A DNA stretch of 64,000 bases from Bacteroidales bacterium UBA2714. Lineage in GTDB: Bacteria > Bacteroidota > Bacteroidia > Bacteroidales > P3. Where the stretch lies: NCBI GenBank assembly GCA_002354035.1, contig DEKU01000015.1, forward strand, positions 29,927 through 93,926. The letters run 5' to 3'. The position numbers were made by a program, and so were the translations under genes. Position 1 is the stretch's first letter. Every line of letters begins with the position of its first letter. Positions 1 through 8,500 of the stretch are shown here, piece by piece. The notes beneath the pieces were generated by a model that worked only from the letters and a program-made list of their open reading frames with translations, was not told where the DNA came from and ran no database searches.

Positions 1-1103
1 ACATCGACAAAGGCCTCTTCCCAAAAGCCTTCTGCAAAATCATCCCCGACCACCTCGGCGGCGACGACTACTACTGCAACATCATGCACGCCGACGGCGC
101 CGGCACCAAATCCTCCCTCGCCTACCTCTACTGGAAAGAAACCGGCGACATGAGCGTCTGGAAAGGCATAGCCATCGACGCCGTAGTCATGAACCTCGAC
201 GACCTCCTCTGCGTGGGAGCCGTCGACAACATCCTCCTCTCCTCCACCATCGGCCGCAACAAAAACCTCATCCCGGGCGAAGTCATCAGCGCCGTCATCA
301 ACGGCACCGAAGAATTCCTCCAACAAATGCGCGACCTCGGCATCGGCATCTACCTCACCGGCGGCGAAACCGCCGACGTGGGCGACCTCGTCCGCACCAT
401 CATAGTCGACTCCACCGTCACCGCACGCATGCGCCGCGCCGACGTCATCGACAACGCCCACATCCACGCCGGCAACGTCATCGTCGGCCTCGCCTCCTAC
501 GGCCAAGCCACCTACGAAGACCGCTACAACGGCGGCATGGGCAGCAACGGCCTCACCTCCGCACGCCACGACGTCTTCTCCAAACTCTACGCCCAACACT
601 TCCCCGAAAGCTACGACCACAACCTACCCCCCGAAGTAGTCTACTGCGGCAACCGCCGCCTCACCGACCCCACCGAAGTGCCCGGCGTCGACGCCGGCCA
701 AATGGTCCTCTCCCCCACCCGCACCTACGCCCCAGTCATACGGCGCGTCCTCGACCAATACCGCCCACACATCAGCGGCATGATCCACTGCAGCGGCGGC
801 GCACAAACCAAAGTGCTCCACTTCATCGACAAACTCCACGTGGTCAAAGACAACCTCTTCCCCATCCCACCGCTCTTCCGCATGATCCACGACGAAAGCG
901 CCACCGAGTGGAAAGAAATGTACAAAGTATTCAACATGGGCCACCGCATGGAAATCTACACCGACGAAAACGCCGCCCAAGGCATCATCGACATAGCCCG
1001 CAGCTTCAACATCGACGCCCAAATCATCGGCCACGTCGAAGCCAGCGAAACCCCGCAGGTAACCGTCGCCACCGAAAACGGAACATTCATCTATAACAAT
1101 TAA
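1..1103 (+). CDS. purM: phosphoribosylformylglycinamidine cyclo-ligase (AIR synthase), 5' partial
   Basis: PurM closes the imidazole ring in purine synthesis, converting FGAM to AIR with ATP in the cytosol. The frame is already open at base 3, so the true start lies before the window and roughly 30-50 N-terminal residues are probably missing. Visible signatures are HADGAGTKSSLAYLYW, the acidic stretch VVMNLDDLLCVGA, the glycine-rich LTGGETADVGD and, near the C terminus, FNMGHRMEIY, all typical of the Bacteroidetes form of AIR synthase. The frame ends with TAA at 1101-1103, and a HIT-family gene follows 14 bases later, so the two are probably co-transcribed. Codons are overwhelmingly C-ending. 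The identification is firm; only the start is unseen. Confidence 0.95.
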   Translation, partial: IDKGLFPKAFCKIIPDHLGGDDYYCNIMHADGAGTKSSLAYLYWKETGDMSVWKGIAIDAVVMNLDDLLCVGAVDNILLSSTIGRNKNLIPGEVISAVINGTEEFLQQMRDLGIGIYLTGGETADVGDLVRTIIVDSTVTARMRRADVIDNAHIHAGNVIVGLASYGQATYEDRYNGGMGSNGLTSARHDVFSKLYAQHFPESYDHNLPPEVVYCGNRRLTDPTEVPGVDAGQMVLSPTRTYAPVIRRVLDQYRPHISGMIHCSGGAQTKVLHFIDKLHVVKDNLFPIPPLFRMIHDESATEWKEMYKVFNMGHRMEIYTDENAAQGIIDIARSFNIDAQIIGHVEASETPQVTVATENGTFIYNN

Positions 1104-1117
1104 ACACACAACACACC

Positions 1118-1510
1118 ATGGCTTCAATCTTTTCACGCATCGTAGCCGGCGAAATACCCTGCTACAAAGTTGCCGAAACCGACAACTGCCTGGCCTTCCT
1201 CGACGTCAACCCCGTGGTCAAAGGCCATGTACTCTGCATCCCCAAAAAAGAGGTCGACTACATCTTCGACCTCGACGAAGACCTCTACTGCGACCTCCAG
1301 CGCTTCGCCCACCGCGTGGCGCGCGGCCTCAAGAAAGCCTGCCCCTGCGTCAAAGTAGGCGTCGCCGTCCTCGGCCTCGAAGTGCCACACGCCCACATCC
1401 ACCTCGTCCCCATGCAGACCGAGGCCGACCTCAACTTCCACCACCACATCCAAATGCAACCCGACGAGATGCAGGCCCTGGCCCAACAGATAGCCCAAGC
1501 CATCGAATAG
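1118..1510 (+). CDS. HIT family nucleotide hydrolase
   Basis: This 130-residue protein is a complete histidine-triad hydrolase of the HINT/Fhit type. The catalytic triad HAHIH lies at residues 91-95, followed by LVPM. The N-terminal SIFSRIVAGEIPCYKVAE and the GHVLCIPKKEV segment (about residues 36-46) are typical of the branch that hydrolyses nucleoside phosphoramidates or dinucleotides. It is cytosolic and its substrate cannot be read from the sequence. It starts 14 bases after purM on the same strand and is followed by a strong hairpin, so it is probably the last gene of that transcript. HIT proteins are common next to purine and translation genes, so the location does not specify a pathway. 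Confidence 0.93.
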   Translation: MASIFSRIVAGEIPCYKVAETDNCLAFLDVNPVVKGHVLCIPKKEVDYIFDLDEDLYCDLQRFAHRVARGLKKACPCVKVGVAVLGLEVPHAHIHLVPMQTEADLNFHHHIQMQPDEMQALAQQIAQAIE

Positions 1511-1532
1511 CCAGCCGCCTGACCCTCAAACC

Positions 1533-1570
1533 CAAAGGGGAGACGGCTCATGCAAGCCGTCTCCCCTTTG
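1533..1570 (+). terminator. strong hairpin after the HIT gene
   Basis: A perfect 16-bp inverted repeat (arms 1533-1548 and 1555-1570) with a 6-base loop begins 22 bases after the HIT stop codon. The 3' arm ends in CCCCTTTG. The T-tract is short, but arm length and position support a transcription terminator for purM and the HIT gene. Confidence 0.75.
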
Positions 1571-1639
1571 GCATTCCAGCCCCCGCTGCGCCCCCTCTCC
1601 GCTCCTTGACCCCACCTTCTTCCCCACTTGGCTTTCATT

Positions 1640-1720
1640 TATACACTGTACAAGAGATAATCAAGTGTATAAATAGAAACTAAATGCAGAATAAGGAGCG
1701 AAGGCAGAGCGAACCTGCAC
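1640..1720. repeat. composite intergenic repeat, copy 1
   Basis: This stretch holds an inverted TTATACACT / AGTGTATAA pair (1640-1648 and 1665-1673), then a purine-rich block starting AAGGAGCG at 1693 and continuing GGCAGAG and CCTGC. A very similar arrangement lies at 22951-23070: ATTTATACAC units, a GTGTATA, then AAGGAGCG, GGCAGAG and CCTGC. It sits between the HIT gene and the 3' end of the P-type ATPase gene. I do not recognise the element. Confidence 0.5.
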
Positions 1721-1745
1721 CTGACGCAGGGACAGCCGGCATGGG

Positions 1746-3653
1746 TCACGACCACTTGAGGCGGAGACTGTTCAACACCACACTCACCGAGCTGAAAGCC
1801 ATCAGCGCCGAAGCCCACATGGGGGTGATCTGGAATTGGAGCCACGGAGTGAGGGCTCCGGCGGCGAGCGGAATACAGATTACATTATAAATAAAAGCCC
1901 AGAAAAGGTTCTGCCGCACGGTGCGCACTATGCGGGCCGAGAGGTGCATGGCCTCGGGGATGCGGCGCAAGTCATCGCCCATAAGGGTGACCTGAGCCAC
2001 CTCCATGGCCACATCGGTACCGCGACCCATGGCAATGCTCACATCGGCGGCGGCAAGGGCCTGGGAGTCGTTGATGCCGTCGCCCACCATGGCCACGGAA
2101 TGGCCCTGCCGCTGGAGCTGCCGGACGAGGTCTTCCTTGTCCTGCGGTACCACCCGGCTGCGATAATGGTTGATGCCTGCCTGGGCGGCCCAGTATTGGG
2201 CGGCATCGTCGCGGTCGCCGCTCATCATATAGACCTCCACACCTTGGGCCTGGAGTTGCTGTACTGCCTGGCGGGCATGGGGTTTGAGGCTTTCGCGCTG
2301 GTCGAAGGGCAGGTCGGCCGAAGCGTGGGCAAAGTCGATGTCGGGATTGGGGATGGTGAGTGTTCCGGTCTTGTCGATAACCAGTGCATCGATGCGGTGC
2401 AGCTGCTCGATGGCGGCGGCGTCTTTGACCAAGATATTTTGCTGGGCCGCCTTGCCAATGCCCACCATCAGGGCAGTTGGTGTAGCCAGGCCCATGGCAC
2501 ACGGGCAGGCGATGACCAAAACTGAGACGGCCGAGAGCAGCGCGTGGGGCAACTGGTCCACTCCGCCCAAGACAAGCCACAGCACGAACGTAAGCAACGC
2601 TATGCCCACAACTACGGGAACAAAAACCAAGGCCACGCGGTCGACGATGCGCTGCACGGGGGCTTTGGAGGCCTGGGCCTGCTGCACCATGCGGATGATA
2701 CCCGAAAGGACGGTCTGTTCGCCTACGGACTGGGCCCGCATCACGAAGGTTCCTTGCTTGACGATGGTTCCGGCCAGCACTGTGTCGGCTTTGTGTTTGG
2801 CTACGGGCAGGGGTTCGCCGCTGATCATGGACTCGTCGACATAGCCCTCACCACTGCGAAGGACACCGTCGACAGGCACCTTGTCGCCCGTACGCACCTC
2901 GAGGAGGTCGCGCGGTCGAATGGTGGAAACGGGCACGTCGGACACCTCGCCGTCGGTCACGAGGCGGGCTGTTTTGGGTGCGAGCCCCATCAGCGCACGG
3001 ATGGCTGAGGCGGTGCTGCCTTTGGCGCGCTCTTCAAGCAGGCGGCCCGTAAGCACGAAGGTGATGATCATGATGCTGGCATCGTACCAGACGTTGTTTT
3101 CAATGCCCCGGGAAGTCCACACGCGGTCGCCCCAGAAGGTGTTGAAAAGGCTGAAAAGGAAAGATATAGCCGTGGAGAGAGCTACCAAGGTGTCCATATT
3201 GGCACTGCGATGGCGGAGTTGGGTCCAGGCGGTGACGTAGAATTGGCGACCGCTATAGAGCATTCCGGAGGCGGTGATGACCATCAGTATCAGGTTGCGA
3301 GGCAACGGGTTGCCCACAGGTTTCCACAGCATGGAAAGGGCCATGACAACAACGGCGAAGAGCCATGAAAAGATGGTGCGGAGCCGCAGCGACAGATAGG
3401 CTTGGCGCTCGATGTCGTCGGAGTTGCGGTCGGGCTCAATGACGAGGTCGTAGCCGATGGCGGCTATTTCGCGCTTCATGTCGTCGAGCGAGATGGTGTC
3501 GGGGTCGTATTCAATAAAAGCAGAGCGTCCCGGTAGGGAGACCGAGACGCTGTGTATGCCTTTGAGTGAAGCCAGACGGCGTTCGACGTTGGCAGAACAG
3601 GCTGCACACATCATGCCGACAACGGGGATGGTGCAGGTGGTAAGGTTTGTCAT
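1746..3653 (-). CDS. Cu-type P1B ATPase lacking the nucleotide-binding (N) domain
   Basis: The protein has 635 residues. An N-terminal HMA domain carries CAAC at 16-19, followed by membrane segments, an actuator loop with SGEP near 278, the metal-site motif CPC at 383-385, the phosphorylation motif DKTGT at 427-431 and GDGIND at 524-529. These are the marks of CopA-like copper exporters in the inner membrane. Oddly, only about 50 residues separate DKTGT from the MSGD motif (477-480), and no SEHP or glycine-rich N-domain motif is present. CopA proteins normally have well over 100 residues there and total roughly 740-830. The frame is open throughout, so this is an in-frame absence of the ATP-binding domain. 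The start overlaps the HMA gene upstream as ATGA. The protein may be non-functional, may bind metal, or may use another way of holding ATP. Confidence 0.85.
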   Translation of the reverse strand: MTNLTTCTIPVVGMMCAACSANVERRLASLKGIHSVSVSLPGRSAFIEYDPDTISLDDMKREIAAIGYDLVIEPDRNSDDIERQAYLSLRLRTIFSWLFAVVVMALSMLWKPVGNPLPRNLILMVITASGMLYSGRQFYVTAWTQLRHRSANMDTLVALSTAISFLFSLFNTFWGDRVWTSRGIENNVWYDASIMIITFVLTGRLLEERAKGSTASAIRALMGLAPKTARLVTDGEVSDVPVSTIRPRDLLEVRTGDKVPVDGVLRSGEGYVDESMISGEPLPVAKHKADTVLAGTIVKQGTFVMRAQSVGEQTVLSGIIRMVQQAQASKAPVQRIVDRVALVFVPVVVGIALLTFVLWLVLGGVDQLPHALLSAVSVLVIACPCAMGLATPTALMVGIGKAAQQNILVKDAAAIEQLHRIDALVIDKTGTLTIPNPDIDFAHASADLPFDQRESLKPHARQAVQQLQAQGVEVYMMSGDRDDAAQYWAAQAGINHYRSRVVPQDKEDLVRQLQRQGHSVAMVGDGINDSQALAAADVSIAMGRGTDVAMEVAQVTLMGDDLRRIPEAMHLSARIVRTVRQNLFWAFIYNVICIPLAAGALTPWLQFQITPMWASALMAFSSVSVVLNSLRLKWS

Positions 3654-3859
3654 AGGGCAAGGCCGTAGCCACAGTCTTCGGCCGTTTCCTGCAATTGGGC
3701 AGGGGTGACGAGGGTGGTGTCGAACGAAACTGTGACGTTCTTTTGTTCAACGTTGGCCTCGGCGGCGGATACTCCATTCAGGCGGAGCAGGGCTTCTTCG
3801 AGACGTTTTTTGCAGTTGGCACAGGCCATGCCTTCGACGGTGAAAGTGCGTGTTTCCAT
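3650..3859 (-). CDS. small HMA-domain metal-binding protein (CopZ-like)
   Basis: At 69 residues this is a single heavy-metal-associated domain. The metal site reads GMACANC (residues 10-16), and the surrounding pattern fits the usual ferredoxin-like HMA fold. Such proteins carry Cu(I) in the cytosol and hand it to P-type ATPases. Its stop codon overlaps the start codon of the ATPase gene in an ATGA arrangement (3650-3653), which suggests translational coupling and a shared job. greA lies 12 bases upstream on the same strand, so the three genes could be one transcript. Confidence 0.88.
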   Translation of the reverse strand: METRTFTVEGMACANCKKRLEEALLRLNGVSAAEANVEQKNVTVSFDTTLVTPAQLQETAEDCGYGLAL

Positions 3860-3871
3860 AGCAGCGAAGTT

Positions 3872-4345
3872 TTAACGTTCGATGGTGAGGATTTCGAATT
3901 GCATGGTACCAGCAGGGACTACCACATCGACGGTTTCGCCGGCACGTTTGCCCAGGAATGCTTGGGCGAAGGGTGAGGTGATGGAGATTTTTCCTTCTTT
4001 GAGGCTGGCTTCGCTTTCGGGTACGATGGTGTAGACTTGCTTGGCGTTGTTCTTGATATTGCGGATGGTGATTTTGGAGAGGAGCAACACTTTGGAGGTG
4101 TCGATTTTGGATTCGTCGAGCAGTCGGGCGTTGGCTACGAGGTCCTGAAGTTTGGAGATACGCGCTTCGAGGTGGCCTTGGGCTTCTTTGGCAGCGTCGT
4201 ACTCGGCATTTTCGGAGAGGTCGCCTTTGTCGCGGGCTTCGGCTATGGCAGCCGATGCGGCGGGACGTTCGACGGCGATAAGGTGATGAAGCTCGTCTTT
4301 GAGTTTCTGGAGCCCTTCTTCACTATAATATTTGATTTCTGACAT
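3872..4345 (-). CDS. greA: transcription elongation factor GreA
   Basis: The 157-residue protein has the normal length for GreA, which enters the secondary channel of RNA polymerase and stimulates cleavage of backtracked transcripts. The N-terminal coiled coil contains the acidic tip motif DKGDLSENAEYDAAKE (about residues 39-54) with the conserved D-S-E-N-A-E-Y signature. The C-terminal part ends in a FKBP-like fold (ITSPFAQAFLGKRAGETV). The ATG at 4345 starts MSEIKYYSEEGL, as in other Bacteroidetes GreA proteins. It precedes the copper genes by 12 bases; that link is unusual and may simply be read-through. Confidence 0.96.
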   Translation of the reverse strand: MSEIKYYSEEGLQKLKDELHHLIAVERPAASAAIAEARDKGDLSENAEYDAAKEAQGHLEARISKLQDLVANARLLDESKIDTSKVLLLSKITIRNIKNNAKQVYTIVPESEASLKEGKISITSPFAQAFLGKRAGETVDVVVPAGTMQFEILTIER

Positions 4346-4380
4346 GATTGATGATGGATTGTGAAATGTAAGCGTTTAAA

Positions 4381-4413
4381 AATTAGGAAAGGCCATAAAA
4401 GCCTTTCCTAATT
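4381..4413 (-). terminator. terminator after the PorV/PorQ-like gene
   Basis: A perfect 13-bp inverted repeat (4381-4393 and 4401-4413) has a 7-base loop. Read on the minus strand it is followed by a run of T, so it looks like an intrinsic terminator about 20 bases after the stop codon of the PorV/PorQ-like gene, closing the secDF block. Confidence 0.8.
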
Positions 4414-4434
4414 CTATTCTATGTAATAAACTTC

Positions 4435-5511
4435 TTAGAATCGGAATGTACCTCCGATGGCATGAGTGCCGCGAAGATTGGCACTGGTGCGGTAGGAGTA
4501 GTCGATGGTAAGATAGGTTGGGTTTTCACTGCCTTTCTTGGACAGGGGGACGTCGATGGAGGCACCGGCGCTGAGACCAGTGTTGGCAGTGGTGCGAAGG
4601 TCGGCATTGAAAACATCGGTCTGATAGATATAGCCGCAACGCAGGTTGAACATGTTGAGCAGACTGTACTCGACACCGATAGCAAAGTTATCCTTGAGGA
4701 AGGCATTGGAGGTGAAAGCACCCGCAAAGGTGAGGCGCTGACTCAGAGCTTCGAAAAGGAAATCGTAGGAGATACCGATGTTGAGGCAGGTGGGCATTTC
4801 CATGTTGCCGGCACGGAACTCGGCGGTCATGCTGTTGCCAGCGTCGTTGACGAAGGAGAAAGACAGACCAGTGCCGTCAAAGCTGAAGGCGGGACCCCAG
4901 TTTTTCAGGCTGATACCGAATTTGAGCTCGTCGTCGGCACCAGTGACATACTGGATACCGGCATCGACTGCGAAACCACTACCTGTGATGTTATCAGTAG
5001 ACTCACTTATGATTTTGAGGTTGACACCACCGCGAATGGAGGCGGTGAAGGTGTGGGAGTAGGCCACGTTGATATTCATAAGTGTGGGAGAGAAGGTACC
5101 ATTGATGGGTTCAGGGCTGTCAACGGTGGTTTTGTCAATATCACCAAAGCTCATCGACATGAGGCTGATACCCATGACACCACGGTCGAACACACGGATG
5201 CCCAAACCAAGAGCATTGATGGAAGCACCGCTGTTGAGTCCGCTAAGGCCACCATAGAGCATGGTGTTGGTGTAGGTGAACTCAAGTTTGTTGACATAAC
5301 TAAGACCGGCAATGTTTGAATAAAAAGCATCCAGTCCACGGACATTGGCCACACTGGCACTGCCCCAGCCTGTGCTGCGGGCCCACGGGTTGATGAGCAA
5401 CTCCGTGGCACCAGAAGTACCTCTACGCCTGTCGTTGCCGGCCCATACGGACTCGGCGGACATGAGTACCATGATGGCTACTACAGCAAATATTCTGATT
5501 ACGTTTTTCAT
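4435..5511 (-). CDS. PorV/PorQ family outer-membrane protein
   Basis: The 358-residue protein starts with a signal peptide (cleavage likely after SVWA) and then GTSGATELLINPWARSTGWG, a hallmark of the PorV/PorQ family. A series of alternating hydrophobic strands follows, ending in GGTFRF with the aromatic C-terminal residue expected of an outer-membrane beta-barrel. PorV and PorQ are T9SS proteins: PorV shuttles folded cargo from the translocon to the attachment complex. It is the last gene after the TonB receptor and the 1609-aa exported protein, 32 bases behind the latter. The arrangement suggests it is a dedicated partner of that large protein. I cannot say whether it replaces PorV or acts only for this locus. 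Confidence 0.85.
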   Translation of the reverse strand: MKNVIRIFAVVAIMVLMSAESVWAGNDRRRGTSGATELLINPWARSTGWGSASVANVRGLDAFYSNIAGLSYVNKLEFTYTNTMLYGGLSGLNSGASINALGLGIRVFDRGVMGISLMSMSFGDIDKTTVDSPEPINGTFSPTLMNINVAYSHTFTASIRGGVNLKIISESTDNITGSGFAVDAGIQYVTGADDELKFGISLKNWGPAFSFDGTGLSFSFVNDAGNSMTAEFRAGNMEMPTCLNIGISYDFLFEALSQRLTFAGAFTSNAFLKDNFAIGVEYSLLNMFNLRCGYIYQTDVFNADLRTTANTGLSAGASIDVPLSKKGSENPTYLTIDYSYRTSANLRGTHAIGGTFRF

Positions 5512-5543
5512 TTCAGTAATTTTTAAAGATTAACATACAGTGC

Positions 5544-8500
5544 TTAGAATCCAAACTGGTTCAGGTCGACAGGACGCATGGTGCCAAACCATTTGACAAC
5601 ACGGTCGCCAATGCCTGGAACTTTAAAGTGGATAAGATATACACCACCGGCAATGGGGAGTCCAGTGTGATTGTGGAGGTCCCAATCAAGGTGGGTCACG
5701 TTACCAGCAGTCGGACCGAGTCGGCGGACCATGGTGCCATCGACGGTGTAGATGGAAACGACAGTGCCTGCGGGAACATTGACAAAGCGGACTTTGGTTT
5801 CCAGCTGGCTGCCGGATTCGTAGGTGTCGTAGCTATAGTAGGGATTCGGAACAACATTGATGAGACTGAGGATGGAATCCTTGTAGGTCTTGGCAGCTCC
5901 ATCGCGGGTGGCCTGGCCAGTGAGGGTGGCGATGTCGGGAGTAATTTCGAACATGTACATCGGGTAGTTGGCGTTCTGAATTTCGGTATCGTCAAACAGA
6001 CGCACGGAAGTGGCGTTGGGCGAGAGGTAGCGACCATAAGGAGAATTGACATCGATATCGATAGTTACATCGCAGGGGATGTCAATGGGGTTCTTGAATT
6101 GGAAGCGGGGGTTGATAAGGGGCATATTGACCCAGGCAACCGAAGCGAAGAGTAATGCGGCAGAGTCGCGTTGGGGAATAAGAGTGGTGCTTTCACCATC
6201 GATAACGCCACGGTTGACACGCAGACGATTAACGTCAGAAGTGGGGACGAAGCTCATCAGACGATCGAGCGAGCGGAGCATGCTGACGGACCAGCGGCCG
6301 GCATCGTAGGAAGGAGTCTTGAAGGAGGTGACAACGGAATTGGTGTTGTTGACGATGTCGTAGAAAGGTTGGTCAGTAGCGTTCATCACATAGATGAAGT
6401 GACGACCACCCATGATGTAGTTCTGGGTTCCTTCGGTGAGTTCGGAGGTGGGATTCCACATCATATCGGTACCATTGTGCTGGATGAAACGGGAGTCTTC
6501 ACCGAACATGATGTTGAGACGCTCACCCGTTACAACGTTGATGGCATAGCCGGGGAACCAGCCCATACCGTCGGCAGAGATGTAAGCGGGATTGTTGACA
6601 TCGTCGACATCAGGAGCGACACCGAGTTCTTCGGCGGTGCGACCCAGTTTATCGACAGAAGCATGACGACGCATTTGGAAACGACGTGCATTGCCTTCAG
6701 ACTGAGTATGGTCATCGCACATTTCAAGAACCGGGCAACGGGTCCATTTGGATGTATCGTTAGTGAAAACTATACGAACACTGGGAAGTTTGGACATGTC
6801 GTTGAAGTTAAGAGACTTGTTACGGAAGTTGTCCATGGTGTTGCGGACAATGGTCCAATAGTTGAAAGAGCGGGCAAAGGTACTACTGATACGAGATAAA
6901 CTATCGAGAATCTCGTTGCCAGCGACATAGTAGCGATAAGAGAATGCAGGATGGAAGGGGAGAGTGGAGACAAGGCCATAAGGAGCCCAACCACCGGCAA
7001 CATCTTCGAAAACTTGGAAGCGGTCAACAGCTACGCTTGTGGGAAGCTGGTTTTGTAAGAGCTGCTTACTCTTGAAGTAGTCTTCGTCAACATAGATTTC
7101 GTTATAGCTGACTTCACCAGAGGTGGTGGTAAAGGTGTTACGCGTGTCGGCAGCAAACTGAGTACCGGAACGAACCCAGTTCTGCACCCAATAGCTGTCA
7201 TTATCGGAAATGAAGGACAGCCAAGGAGTTTCGCGGTTAGCATAGGTGAGGGTAGAATTGAGGAGTGAATTGTTGTTGACGAAACCGCCATAGTAGCGAG
7301 AAGCGTAGTTCTGATTATTCTGAGTAGTGATCTCAAGGGGGGTTGCGACAGCCTGAGGATTGCTCAAAGCAACTGCGATGCCAAGGTCGAGGAAAAGCTG
7401 CTCGTTGTAGCGGCTGATGGTGTAGTCGGACTTGACACTCTCGACATTGTCGAAGAGATAGGGATTAGTTGCATAGGAGGGATCTTCGGGCGATTTGCTG
7501 ATTTCCCAACCGGCATTTGCGATGTCGGCAGAACGGTCGAACTTGATGATATATTTTCCAGTTCTGACATTAAGAGGATCGATAACCTCAACACGGATGG
7601 GGCCATAGTTCTCTTCGTACTTCGGATTGAGAATCTGACAGGGGTTGTCAGCCATACCTGTAGCGTCGGCTTTCATTTTACCGGCGGGTTTACCGGGCTG
7701 GCCAGGAGCACCCATAAGTTCTTCGATGCTTTCGTTGGAGAGACGCAGGACAGAGCCACCATTACCGTAACCTTCGATACGAGTGATGTTGGGGCACATG
7801 CCAAACTCGGCATTTACGATGGTACCACCATTCTCGGCAGAGGGATCGTGAGGAACGGCAACAACGGGAGTAATGGTACGTCCGAATTCATCTTTACGAC
7901 CGGCAAGATAAGGCTCTTTCTGACCATCGAGTTTGTCGGCTTCGACAGCGAACTCTTTGTAGCGGTTCTGAGCGTAGGCGATGCAGACGAAGTAGTATTC
8001 CTTACCATTAACGAGGTTGGCATTACGACCAGTTGCAAAAGCATCGGTAGTGATACGGAAAACGTGTTTGATACCCTGGTTGGCGCCCTCGACCATGATG
8101 TTGGGAGACATCAAACCAGTGGTGCTGTTACGAGTGTAGTTGACAAGGGTACCGATAGGCAGACTGGGATTCTCGTTAAATACGGTATCGTATACACGGT
8201 TGACAGAGTCGTAGGTGATACTTTCAATCTCGTCGTAGAAGTTGCGGACATCGCACTGAGCCACCAAGGCAGCTTTAGTAATGTCGCGGATATCGGCGAT
8301 GGAGACTTTGGAATCTCTGAGCTGATAAATCTGATAACCTTCAAATTTGTAGCTGCGCTGATCGTCGGAGTAGAAAGTAGTGTTGCCGCTGGCATCGGTG
8401 TAGGAACGAACGATGGCGGGATCAACTTCGGAGTATTTTTCACCGTAGTTGTTGCTACCGGGGTTGTCGTATTTGACATAAAGAACAATTTCGTTGTTCA

